Source: AP-15 sp963700185
GTDB taxonomy: Bacteria > Pseudomonadota > Alphaproteobacteria > ATCC43930 > CGMCC-115725
Length of the DNA: 64,000 nt
NCBI GenBank assembly: GCA_963700185.1
Contig: CAVOWP010000042.1
Span: 204,577 to 268,576, forward strand
Direction of reading: 5' to 3'
Shown: one piece after another, positions 17,608 through 25,478 of the stretch
How positions within the stretch are numbered: the first letter of the stretch is position 1
Layout of the letters: each line of letters starts with the position of its first letter
Notes under the pieces: generated by a model
The model's input: the letters and a program-made list of their open reading frames with translations, nothing else
What the model was told of the DNA's origin: nothing
Databases searched by the model: none
Translations under genes and position numbers: made by a program

Positions 17608-17969
17608 TGATCCCCGGTGTGGCGGTCGCAATGGGCGGCCAAGATTGGATAGTTCCGCCACTTACCCTCGGCCAGCTCCGCCGGTTGATGCCGCAGGTAA
17701 GGCAACTGACCGAAATCGGCGCGTCGATGGGCGAAGCGCAGATCAACGTGCTGATCGATATCGTCACTGCGGCGCTGCAGCGCAATTATCCCGAGACGAC
17801 GCCAGACAAAGTGGAAACGTTGCTCGATCTCGGGAATGCTAGTGCCGTCCTGAATGCCGTCCTGACCGGCTCCGGCCTGAAGCCAAGCGGAGCCGTTATG
17901 GGGGAAGCACAGCCCCCGGGACCAGCCCGGGGGCAGCCAACGCGAGCGCCAGGTCAGTTTCGGACATGA
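17604..17969 (+). CDS. Tail assembly chaperone, short form (gpG-like)
   Basis: A 121-residue protein. LTLGQLRRLMPQVRQLTEIG and the INVLIDIVTAALQRNYP helix fit the tail-assembly chaperones encoded between tube and tape measure. The last 30 residues (PPGPARGQPTRAPGQ) look like sequence not under protein-level selection. They coincide with an 89-base overlap with the next frame, where a shift is expected. Confidence 0.75.
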   Translation: MMIPGVAVAMGGQDWIVPPLTLGQLRRLMPQVRQLTEIGASMGEAQINVLIDIVTAALQRNYPETTPDKVETLLDLGNASAVLNAVLTGSGLKPSGAVMGEAQPPGPARGQPTRAPGQFRT

Positions 17970-18357
17970 CTTCGGGGACGGTGACCGCTGGCGAGAGATC
18001 TATGGCCTCCTCGCGACCGCCTGTGGATACAGCTACCCCATAATTGACGAGATGACGCTCTTCCAGATCGAAGAGCTGACATCCTACTGGGCACAACACC
18101 CGCCAGTGCACTTACTGGTCGCGGCCTATCTTGGTGGCGGCAAAAATAAAGACGCACGGCTGCCGCCGACGTCGATGGGTCGACGACAGCAACCGAGTTC
18201 GGATTCCAGCTCATTGCTCACTCAGCTGGGGCCTGGGTTTGGTGTCGGAGACGTCAATGCGGGGCTCTCGCCCGTAGTCCTAGATTTTGCCCAACTCCGC
18301 CTTCGGGCGGAAATTCCCGACCAGGCATCCACAGAAATCAGAGCAATTCGTAGCTAG
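17881..18357 (+). CDS. Tail chaperone extension (gpT-like), reached by frameshift
   Basis: The +1 frame is open from 17881 to a TAG at 18355-18357 but has no start codon before the conserved part. That part reads DRWREIYGLLATACGY, then DEMTLFQIEELTSYWAQHPP and VHLLVAAYLGGG, which is the usual second half of the chaperone. An ATG at 18052 would lose the first conserved block. The sensible product is a G-T fusion made by a +1 (or -2) shift in the 17881-17969 overlap. In GTAs this position is g10/g10.1. Confidence 0.7.
   Translation, partial: SQAEPLWGKHSPRDQPGGSQRERQVSFGHDFGDGDRWREIYGLLATACGYSYPIIDEMTLFQIEELTSYWAQHPPVHLLVAAYLGGGKNKDARLPPTSMGRRQQPSSDSSSLLTQLGPGFGVGDVNAGLSPVVLDFAQLRLRAEIPDQASTEIRAIRS
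17912..17934 (+). promoter_or_regulatory. Hairpin and slippery runs for ribosomal frameshift
   Basis: GCCCCCGGG and CCCGGGGGC form a perfect 9-bp stem around a 5-base loop. In the upstream frame the stem contains CCC CCG (a tRNA on CCC can re-pair after a +1 step) and CGG GGG (GGG can re-pair after a -2 step). Either shift leads into the gpT frame. Which run is used cannot be decided from sequence. Confidence 0.5.
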
Positions 18358-18389
18358 CGGCAAAGGCAGTTGTTAGGAAGAGGCTATTT

Positions 18390-19481
18390 ATGGCCGATCT
18401 TGAAACCAGCGTCATTATCAGCGCTCAAATTGACGGGCTCCGATCCGGAATGGAGGCCGCGTCAAGCTCTGTTCAAGCGGCGACCGATGCGATGCGGACT
18501 CAACTTGCGGGGCTCGGCGACATTGCCCAGCAGGCGCAGTCCCAGCTTAACGCTGCTACCGGCCAAATCGGAACCGGCATTGGCGCGTTGCAGACCAAAG
18601 CTGCCGACCTCGCGGGGTCGATAGGCGCCGGCATGACGCCGAGCAACGGGTTCGGAGACGCCTCCAGCGTTGTCCAACCCAGTCCTGCATCCGGCAACGG
18701 AAACAATGCTGCCGCCGATGAAAAGCTGTGGGGAGAAGAGCTGCTTGCCTACCAGAAGTTTCAGAGCGACAAGGAAAAGCTCGATCTTCAGGCAGCGCAG
18801 TCCAGCCAAAGAACTTGGCAGAGCCTGATGCAGCCGATCCAGCGTGCGTTCGATACTTCGATCACGGGCATGATATTGGGTACGACGACATTGCAGAAGG
18901 CGGTGGCGAATATCGCGCAGTCGATACTTGCCGAATTCGTCAACCTAGGCGTCAAGATGGCGACCAATTGGCTCGCCAATGAGCTCGCCATGACAACCGC
19001 AACCGAGGCCGGCGCTGCGGCTCGCACCGCGGCCGATGGCGAGGGAATGGCGGCTGGACTGGCGATCAAGGCGGCCAATGCGATCAAAAGCATCGCAACC
19101 GATTCAGCGCAGGCGTTCTCGGGCATCTTTGCATTCTTGGCTCCGATAATGGGGCCGGCTGCGGCTGGGCCTGCCGCAGCCGGAGAAGCCACCGTAATGG
19201 CAGCCGCCGGCGGGATCGCCTCTGCGGCGGGGGGCTGGATGGTCCCGTCTGATCAGCTCGCTATGGTGCACCAAAACGAAATGATCTTGCCGGCGAATAT
19301 CAGCCAAGGCCTCCAGAATATGATCTCTGCAAATGGCGGAGCTGGGTCCGGTGCGGTCGTGGTCAACGTGTCGGCGATCGACAGTCAGGACGTGAAGCGG
19401 TTTTTCCAGAGCAATGGCAGCCTTCTCGTCAATGCCCTTAACAAGGCAATGCGCAACGGTTCGACGCTGCGGACGGCGTGA
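18390..19481 (+). CDS. Short tape measure protein
   Basis: Sets tail length and guides tube assembly. At 363 residues it is short for the family. It has N-terminal helices (GMEAASSSVQAATDAM, then QAQSQLNAATGQIG), a hydrophobic middle (SILAEFVNLGVKMATNWLANEL, shown in part) with Ala/Gly-rich segments, and a C-terminal SAIDSQDVKRFFQSNG and LNKAMRNGST, a motif common at the end of GTA and lambda-like tape measures. At roughly 0.15 nm per residue the tail would be about 50-55 nm, which is inference. Confidence 0.85.
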   Translation: MADLETSVIISAQIDGLRSGMEAASSSVQAATDAMRTQLAGLGDIAQQAQSQLNAATGQIGTGIGALQTKAADLAGSIGAGMTPSNGFGDASSVVQPSPASGNGNNAAADEKLWGEELLAYQKFQSDKEKLDLQAAQSSQRTWQSLMQPIQRAFDTSITGMILGTTTLQKAVANIAQSILAEFVNLGVKMATNWLANELAMTTATEAGAAARTAADGEGMAAGLAIKAANAIKSIATDSAQAFSGIFAFLAPIMGPAAAGPAAAGEATVMAAAGGIASAAGGWMVPSDQLAMVHQNEMILPANISQGLQNMISANGGAGSGAVVVNVSAIDSQDVKRFFQSNGSLLVNALNKAMRNGSTLRTA

Positions 19482-20101
19482 TGGCTTTGATTTTTCCGGC
19501 GTTGCCTGGGCTTGCCTGGAGCGTCACCAAAACTCCGACCTTTCAGACGCGCATCCAGCGTGCGATATCCGGGCGCGAATTGCGGGCGATCGACTATCCT
19601 TATCCATTGTGGCAATTTGCACTGGTCTATGACTTCCTGCGCGACAATCCGGGAGCTGGCTACGACGAGCTGCGGACCCTGCTCGGATTCTTCATGCTCT
19701 GCCAGGGAGCGTTCGGCACATTCCTGTTTCAAGACCCTAGCGACTGGCAAGTCGGCGGGCAGCAGATCGGCATCGGAGATGCAAGCACGTTCTCTTTCCA
19801 GCTACAGCGTACAATGGGTGCAACCCTGCCTGGCGGCGGCTTTTTGGAACCGATCGTCGCGCCGAATATCGTACGCGCGATCTACTTCAATGGGATTACG
19901 CAAGATCCGGCGACCTACAGTGTCGACCCGACCACCGGGTTGGTGACATTCGGAACTGCTCCCAGTAGCGAGCTGATCATCACCGCTGATTTCACTTATT
20001 ACTTCCGCTGTAGATTCATTGACGACAAATACGATTTCGAGAATTTCATGCATCGGCTGTGGCAGGTAAAAAAATTGACTTTTATATCGATCCGATCATG
20101 A
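19481..20101 (+). CDS. DUF2460 distal tail protein (GTA g12-like)
   Basis: About 206 residues. FQTRIQRAISGRELRAIDY is an excellent match to the DUF2460 opening, with LWQFALVYDFLRDN and the late DFTYYFRCRFIDDKYDFENF. In the R. capsulatus GTA this protein is part of the distal tail. The ATG at 19481 overlaps the tape measure stop; a GTG three bases earlier is possible. Confidence 0.92.
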   Translation: MALIFPALPGLAWSVTKTPTFQTRIQRAISGRELRAIDYPYPLWQFALVYDFLRDNPGAGYDELRTLLGFFMLCQGAFGTFLFQDPSDWQVGGQQIGIGDASTFSFQLQRTMGATLPGGGFLEPIVAPNIVRAIYFNGITQDPATYSVDPTTGLVTFGTAPSSELIITADFTYYFRCRFIDDKYDFENFMHRLWQVKKLTFISIRS

Positions 20102-20952
20102 AAGCGGCCAGTCCCGCCCTGATCGCACTTCTCTCGAGCGCCAACCAGTTCATCATGGCGGACCTCTACACAATCACTCTAGTAGGCGGGTCGGTACTGC
20201 GCTATTCGGCAGCGTCGACTACGATCTTCGCAAACGGCTACAGCTTTGCGCTTGGGCCTAAATTCGAGCGCTCCAAAACGAAGGTCGTCATCGGCACCCA
20301 GGTCGACGAACTGGACGTCAGGATCTATACCGACCCCACTGATCTGATCGGCGGGGTGCCATTTCTGCAAGCGGCCTGGCAGGGACAGCTCGACGGCGCG
20401 CTCCTGCAACTCGAACGGGCGTTCATGCCGACCTACGGCGACACGAGCCCGGGAACCGTGGTGCTCTTCGCCGGCCGCATTTCGGATATTGACTGTACCC
20501 GTACGGGCATCGACCTCAAATGCCGCTCCCATCTCGAGCTTCTGAATATCCAGATGCCGCGCCGGCTGTGGCAGTCGTCTTGCACTCATACCTTCGGCGA
20601 CGCGATGTGCCAGTTCGACCGGTCCAGCATGCAGTTAACGTTTGCGGCCGAGCCCGGCTCTACTCAGGCGCAAGTCGCCAGCTCAGTTGGCCCGACCCCA
20701 GCGAACCTGTACGTCCAAGGGACGATCATCGGCGTGACCGGAGCCAATGCCGGATCGAGCCGCACCATCGCGGACATGGGTTCCGGCTGGATTTCCGTGA
20801 AGCTTCCATTTCTCTCGCCGGTTATGACCGGCGACCAATTTCAGGTGCTGCCCGGCTGTAACCGCACGCTCGCTACCTGTACAAACGTGTTCAATAACGC
20901 CACCCACTTCGGGGGCTTTGTCTTCATCCCGACGCCGGAGACGGCGGTATGA
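20098..20952 (+). CDS. DUF2163 baseplate hub protein (GTA g13-like)
   Basis: A 284-residue protein. It carries FERSKTKVVIGTQVDELDVRIY, a phrase typical of DUF2163 (shown here in part), then CRSHLELLNIQMPRRLWQ, a Cys-rich block with CTHTFGDAMCQ and a C-terminal CNRTLATCTNVFNNATHFGG. The paired cysteines at the end are usual for the family and may bind a metal or iron-sulfur cluster. The start ATG 20098 overlaps the previous stop. Confidence 0.93.
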   Translation: MKAASPALIALLSSANQFIMADLYTITLVGGSVLRYSAASTTIFANGYSFALGPKFERSKTKVVIGTQVDELDVRIYTDPTDLIGGVPFLQAAWQGQLDGALLQLERAFMPTYGDTSPGTVVLFAGRISDIDCTRTGIDLKCRSHLELLNIQMPRRLWQSSCTHTFGDAMCQFDRSSMQLTFAAEPGSTQAQVASSVGPTPANLYVQGTIIGVTGANAGSSRTIADMGSGWISVKLPFLSPVMTGDQFQVLPGCNRTLATCTNVFNNATHFGGFVFIPTPETAV

Positions 20953-21380
20953 ACCGGAGGGAAATGGTTCTTGCCGAGGCGCAAACCTGGCTCTGCACAC
21001 CCTACCATCATATGGGCCGGGTCAAGGGCGGCGGCACCGATTGCCTGATGCTGCTTGCCGAAGTCTACCGAAATGCGGGGGTGATCTCGCACATCGACGT
21101 CCCGTTCTATCCGCCTGATTGGCACTTGCATCGCGACGCCGAGCGATACCTCGAGGGGCTTATGTATTACGCACGGGAGATTGAGACCCCGCCTCGAGAA
21201 GGCGACGTCGCAGTGTTCAAATTCGGGCGCTGCTTCTCACACGGGGCTGTCGTTGTCTCTTGGCCGAGGCTCATCCACGCATGGTGGGATGCCGGAGTTG
21301 TCTGCGGTGCTGCCGATCAGCCGCCGCTGAGCGGCCGCCCGGTGCGATTTTTCGACCCGTTTCCCATTCTCGAACTCTGA
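20949..21380 (+). CDS. NlpC/P60-type tail peptidase (GTA g14-like)
   Basis: A 143-residue cell-wall hydrolase carried at the tail tip, which helps the particle cross the peptidoglycan. Catalytic residues can be placed: C32 in GTDCLMLL, H98 in RCFSHGAVV and H110 in LIHAWW. The N-terminal EAQTWLCTPYHHMG and a central EGDVAVFKFG fit the family. It overlaps the previous gene by four bases. Confidence 0.92.
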   Translation: MNRREMVLAEAQTWLCTPYHHMGRVKGGGTDCLMLLAEVYRNAGVISHIDVPFYPPDWHLHRDAERYLEGLMYYAREIETPPREGDVAVFKFGRCFSHGAVVVSWPRLIHAWWDAGVVCGAADQPPLSGRPVRFFDPFPILEL

Positions 21381-21389
21381 CAGTCGAAC

Positions 21390-23747
21390 ATGGGTGGCAT
21401 CGTCGGCAGCAGGTCTAATGCCAAGCAGCAAAAGGCGGTCGGCTCGCTGCAATTCCAAACCTCGCAACGCGGCGGGGTTATCCCACTCGTCTACGGTACA
21501 ACCCGCGTCACGCCAAATTTGATCGACTACGATGATTTTAAGGGGGCGCCGTCATCGCCACAAGGCGGTATCGGAAAAGGTGGCGGCGGCGGTAAAGGGG
21601 GTGGACAGCAATATAAATATAGTGCCTCGGTTATCATGGGAGTGTGCCAAGGCCGGATTTCCGGCATCGGCACGGTGTGGTGGGACAAGAATATCGGAAT
21701 GCTGTCCTCGTTGCCGGCCGCGGTTTACCTCGGGAGCGACGGACAGGCAGCAGATCCGTATTGGGAAACACGTCATGCCGCCAAAGCCCTCGGCTATTCC
21801 GGGACCGCGACTATCGTGGCCAACAATTTCGCGATGGGTAACACTGCCACCCTTCCGAACTTCTCCTTCGAGGTGGAGGGTTTACTGTCGCCGAGCGGTA
21901 CCAACGGGTTCGATGCAAATCCCGCGGCTATCGTCGCCGATTTTCTTACCAATCCGCGTTACGGAGCCGGCTTCCCGGAGACTAGTCTGGGTGACCTCAG
22001 TCTCTATTCAGCGTATTGTCAGGCGCTTGGCCTGGTGTTATCGCCAATGCTCGATACTCAGCAAGAAGCGCAACAACACCTGGCAGATATCATCAAAATC
22101 ACCAACAGTGCCATTGTGTGGTCGGGCGGACTGTTGAAGATCATCCCCTATGGCGATCAGTCCGTCACCGGCAATGGTTCCAACTACGCGCCAGATACGA
22201 CCCCGCTTTACAGTCTCGGAGAGGATGATTTCATCGTCCAGGAATCGAGTGTCGGGACGAATTCCGGGGTAACGCCGGGCGGGCCGGCGCTGCGATCGGG
22301 ATCGGGGCCGATCACCGGCGGTTTCAGCGATGATCCAATCCATATTACACGGGCGACTCCAGCCGACGCCGCCAATTCAATTCAACTTGAGTGTCTCGAC
22401 CGATCGAATAACTACAACACCGCGATCGTCGAGGCTTTCGATCAAGGGGCAATCGACCTTTACGGCATACGCCGCGACAGCTCGCTGAAGGCACGGGCTA
22501 TCGTCGATCCGGTTAACGTCGCCCCAATAGTCGCCCAACTTCTGTTGCAGCGAGCATTGCTATTTCGCAACACCTATACCTTCAAGCTCGGCTGGAAATA
22601 TTGTCTGCTCGAGCCGATGGATCTCGTAGAAATCACTGATCTCCGGCTCGGTGCTTCGGCGTTGATGGTGCGGATTACCGCAGTGGAGGAGGATGAAGAA
22701 GGCACGCTATCGATCACGGCAGAAGATTTCTTCGGCGGCTACTCGACGGCGACTCTGTATCCCAGTCAGTTGAATTCCGGCTACGTCCCGAATTGGAGCT
22801 CGCCTCCAGGGGATATCAACGCGCCGATCATTTTCGAGCCTCCTGCTGCACTGCTGACAGGCCAGCTTGAAATCTGGGTTGCGCTTTCTGGCGGCGCCAA
22901 TTGGGGTGGAGCCCAGGTCTGGATCTCCAGTGATGGGAGCTCCTATGCCCTCGCCGGGACGGTGAACTCATTGGCGGTGCAAGGGGTATTGACGGCGGAT
23001 CTGCCGCCGCATTCTTCGCCCGATGCCACCAACACCCTGTCAGTAGATCTAACGGAAAGCCAAGGTCAGCTTGCCTCGGTCTCCACCACCGATGTCGCCA
23101 ATCTCGTCACTCTTTGCTATGTCGGTGGCGAGCTTCTCGCCTACCAAACTGCGACGCTCACCGCGGCCAGTAAGTATGCGCTGACGACCCTTTATCGCGG
23201 TGCTTACGGCACCACGATCAGCGATCATCCGCCGGGAACGTTATTCGCAAGGCTCGACGGATCGATCGACCGGTTTCCTTATCAGAATAGTCTCATCGGT
23301 CAAACGATCTATTTCAAATTCGCGTCGATTAATATCGTCGGCGGCGGATTGCAGAGCCTAAACTCTCTTCCTGTATACACATACACCGTCAGAGGAACTG
23401 GGCAAGCCTCGTCGACTATTGTGAGTGGCTCGTTCAGCGGTAGGCCGACGGCAAACCTCGTACTCCAAAGTTATGTATTCGCCGCCCCGGCAACTGTGCC
23501 GCTCGGGCTTTCCGGCAGTCGCGGCACAGCTGCGACAGCTGCAACCGCGACAACGACATTCAACATCCAGAAGAACGGCACGAATGTCGGAGCCATGGTT
23601 TTCGCCCCATTGGCCACCGCCGCTACATTCACGATGAACTCAGCGACTTTGTTCAATGCCGGCGACGTGCTGACCGTGGTCGCGCCCGCTACGCCTGACG
23701 CGACGCTGGCAAATCTCGCATGGACCATCACGGGAATTCCGCAATGA
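21390..23747 (+). CDS. Tail tip host-specificity protein (GTA g15-like)
   Basis: A 785-residue protein with SLQFQTSQRGGVIPLVYGTTRV at the start (the family's usual opening), a Gly/Lys loop (GKGGGGGKGGGQ), then NPAAIVADFLTNPRYGAGFP and ADIIKITNSAIVWSGGLLKI, which are phage tail hub signatures. The C-terminal quarter is beta-rich and probably faces the receptor. At 785 residues it is much shorter than R. capsulatus g15 (about 1300), and the N-terminal TIM-barrel part of g15 is missing. Confidence 0.88.
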   Translation: MGGIVGSRSNAKQQKAVGSLQFQTSQRGGVIPLVYGTTRVTPNLIDYDDFKGAPSSPQGGIGKGGGGGKGGGQQYKYSASVIMGVCQGRISGIGTVWWDKNIGMLSSLPAAVYLGSDGQAADPYWETRHAAKALGYSGTATIVANNFAMGNTATLPNFSFEVEGLLSPSGTNGFDANPAAIVADFLTNPRYGAGFPETSLGDLSLYSAYCQALGLVLSPMLDTQQEAQQHLADIIKITNSAIVWSGGLLKIIPYGDQSVTGNGSNYAPDTTPLYSLGEDDFIVQESSVGTNSGVTPGGPALRSGSGPITGGFSDDPIHITRATPADAANSIQLECLDRSNNYNTAIVEAFDQGAIDLYGIRRDSSLKARAIVDPVNVAPIVAQLLLQRALLFRNTYTFKLGWKYCLLEPMDLVEITDLRLGASALMVRITAVEEDEEGTLSITAEDFFGGYSTATLYPSQLNSGYVPNWSSPPGDINAPIIFEPPAALLTGQLEIWVALSGGANWGGAQVWISSDGSSYALAGTVNSLAVQGVLTADLPPHSSPDATNTLSVDLTESQGQLASVSTTDVANLVTLCYVGGELLAYQTATLTAASKYALTTLYRGAYGTTISDHPPGTLFARLDGSIDRFPYQNSLIGQTIYFKFASINIVGGGLQSLNSLPVYTYTVRGTGQASSTIVSGSFSGRPTANLVLQSYVFAAPATVPLGLSGSRGTAATAATATTTFNIQKNGTNVGAMVFAPLATAATFTMNSATLFNAGDVLTVVAPATPDATLANLAWTITGIPQ

Positions 23748-23941
23748 AGCTCGAATCCTGGCACAGCACCGAAGACAAACGGCGTTGGAAAATCGTACGT
23801 ACCGACGACTATACCGACGTGGCGGGGGAAATCATAACGGCTGATGAGGCTACCGGCGAATGCTGCATTCAAGTCGGCGGCGAAACCAAAACGCTGAGCT
23901 TCGGTCCTCGCGGGATCAGAATTGTCGGGCGAAGAAGATGA
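23744..23941 (+). CDS. Small hypothetical phage protein, 65 residues
   Basis: It starts at ATG 23744 in an ATGA overlap with the host-specificity gene. The protein is basic and beta-patterned (ESWHSTEDKRRWKIVRTDDY, then ECCIQVGGETKTLSFGPRG). It lies between the tail tip gene and the lysis genes. No family is recognised. Confidence 0.65.
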   Translation: MKLESWHSTEDKRRWKIVRTDDYTDVAGEIITADEATGECCIQVGGETKTLSFGPRGIRIVGRRR

Positions 23942-24030
23942 TTCGCGCAACAAGCTACGAGCGGATTGCCGCGAGAGAAGCTCATTGGAACACTCGGAGT
24001 TTTGAGGTGTCGCGTGACGCCCGCGATTAA
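23938..24030 (+). CDS. 30-residue ORF coupled to the preceding gene
   Basis: ATG at 23938 overlaps the previous stop (ATGA) and runs to a TAA at 24028-24030. It reads MIRATSYERIAAREAHW, then NTRSFEVSRDARD. It ends shortly before the AGGGAGGTGG site of the next gene. It could be a real tiny protein or a coupling ORF. Confidence 0.3.
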   Translation: MIRATSYERIAAREAHWNTRSFEVSRDARD

Positions 24031-24049
24031 TAGGGAGGTGGCGTACCCT

Positions 24050-24283
24050 ATGGAGACTCAACTCGCCCTGATTCGTCGGGATATCGAGGAGATCCATCAT
24101 GCGCTTCATGGTGACGGCAAGGGCCGCAGAGGGCTCGTCGATCAGGTTGAAGATCTCGTGATGGTTGCTGATCGCGGTCGCTTCAGTCTGCGCGTCGCCC
24201 TCTGGCTCGGTGGCGGCATCGTCGCAGCGGCCACGGCGTTGGCGCAGTTCAAGCAAGCAATTCTAGGACTTTTCCAACAATGA
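24050..24283 (+). CDS. Holin-like one-segment membrane protein
   Basis: The ATG at 24050 follows AGGGAGGTGG; a longer reading from 23966 lacks a site. The 77-residue protein has a charged N-terminal helix (LIRRDIEEIHHAL) and one membrane segment (VALWLGGGIVAAATALAQF) with a short tail. It sits directly before the muramidase, sharing a 4-base overlap, so a holin or lysis-helper role is likely by context. Confidence 0.6.
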   Translation: METQLALIRRDIEEIHHALHGDGKGRRGLVDQVEDLVMVADRGRFSLRVALWLGGGIVAAATALAQFKQAILGLFQQ

Positions 24284-24984
24284 CCACCTCCTGCTTTGCC
24301 GGTGAACGGTTAGGATTGCCGTCATTGGATTCCGCGCCCTACATGCCCTATATCCCAACGATCACGTCCGATGTCGTGGTCGATCTCAGTCATTGGCAAG
24401 CGCCGGTCGATTTTGCGCGGGCCAAAGCGGCGGGAATCGCCGCGGTAATTCTGAAGGCTACGCAGGGTTCGGACTGGATCGACGTGGCGTTCGCCCAACG
24501 GTATGCGGCGGCGATTGCATCCGGGCTGCTGGTTGGCGCCTATCATTTCCTCGATGACTCGCCGCCGGAGCTACAGGTCGAGAACTTTTTGTCGGTAGCG
24601 GAAGGCTGTTCTGTATTGGCGCTCGATGCCGAACCGAACGCGATCGGCGGCACGGTAACAGTTGCGCAGACCGCCGAAGCCGCAGGGCGGCTCAATATGG
24701 CGACCGGCTCTATGCCCTTGATATATATCAACCGCTATGGGCCCGACCGACGAGGCACCGGTCTTCCCAATAACGTCCTGTCGCGCTGTCCGCTCTGGTT
24801 GCCCGCCTACAACTCGCGCCCGGTTTGTCCACCTGGCTGGTCAAAATGGGCGCTGTGGCAGCACACCGATGGAAACGTCGGTTCTGATGCGGTGCCGGTG
24901 GCAGGGATCGGCCGATGTGATCGCAGCCAATTCGCCAGCACAATCGCCGATCTGGTCACTTGGTGGAAACAACCGCAGCTCTGA
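24280..24984 (+). CDS. GH25-family muramidase (endolysin)
   Basis: A 234-residue enzyme that cleaves the glycan chain of peptidoglycan. Glycoside hydrolase 25 features are present: D35 in VVVDLSHWQ, the catalytic D116-x-E118 pair in VLALDAEPN, GAYHFLDD, and WALWQHTDG. The first 25 residues are not hydrophobic enough for a clear signal peptide, so it probably relies on the holin-like protein next to it. It is the lysis enzyme of the cluster. Confidence 0.88.
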   Translation: MTTSCFAGERLGLPSLDSAPYMPYIPTITSDVVVDLSHWQAPVDFARAKAAGIAAVILKATQGSDWIDVAFAQRYAAAIASGLLVGAYHFLDDSPPELQVENFLSVAEGCSVLALDAEPNAIGGTVTVAQTAEAAGRLNMATGSMPLIYINRYGPDRRGTGLPNNVLSRCPLWLPAYNSRPVCPPGWSKWALWQHTDGNVGSDAVPVAGIGRCDRSQFASTIADLVTWWKQPQL

Positions 24985-25083
24985 TAATAGCCGGTGGGCT
25001 TCCGACTGGAATGTTAATCGAGAAGGAATCACAGTGCCGATCAGGACAGCGCAGGGGTTGTTGCTCGTGCTATCGGATAAGTC

Positions 25084-25320
25084 ATGTTGATATTGTTGAA
25101 GCTGGGGATTCGCGATGCGGCGATTGGCGTCGCTCTCGTATTGACCGGCTGTACCGTCGCGCGAGATACTTCCTGCAAATGTCCCAAACCAGTAGCTTAC
25201 GATGAGGCGACACTCAAAGAAATCTCGCAAGCGTTGCGCGCTTTGCCGTCCGACAACGTCCTCCATCGCGCTATGGAGGACTATGAGAACGAGCGCGACG
25301 ACCTCCGGTTTTGTCCGTGA
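25084..25320 (+). CDS. Small lipoprotein, possible spanin-type lysis factor
   Basis: A 78-residue protein with a lipoprotein signal: hydrophobic DAAIGVALVL and a lipobox ending at C23 (LTGC). The mature part is short and charged (EATLKEISQALRAL, DYENERDDL). A lipoprotein after an endolysin suggests an outer-membrane spanin (Rz1-like), though no inner-membrane partner was found. It is the last gene of the phage-like block. About 100 bases upstream and 158 bases downstream contain no gene I can support. Confidence 0.55.
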   Translation: MLILLKLGIRDAAIGVALVLTGCTVARDTSCKCPKPVAYDEATLKEISQALRALPSDNVLHRAMEDYENERDDLRFCP

Positions 25321-25478
25321 CAACCTATTTTCTCGATCGGACGTGACGTTGATCAGTTTCTACAACCGCACGGGTGTCGGACGCCGACGGGCGGAGCAAA
25401 TCGTCGCGTTTTAGTATAGCACTCGTCAAATCAGGCTTGCAGGCTTAAAAAGGGCCGTTCATCCGTGGCCGAGACGCT

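Noticed and set aside
25321..25478. Possible phage attachment site at the right end
   Set aside because: No tRNA or direct repeat partner is visible; the left end lies outside the window, so it cannot be judged.
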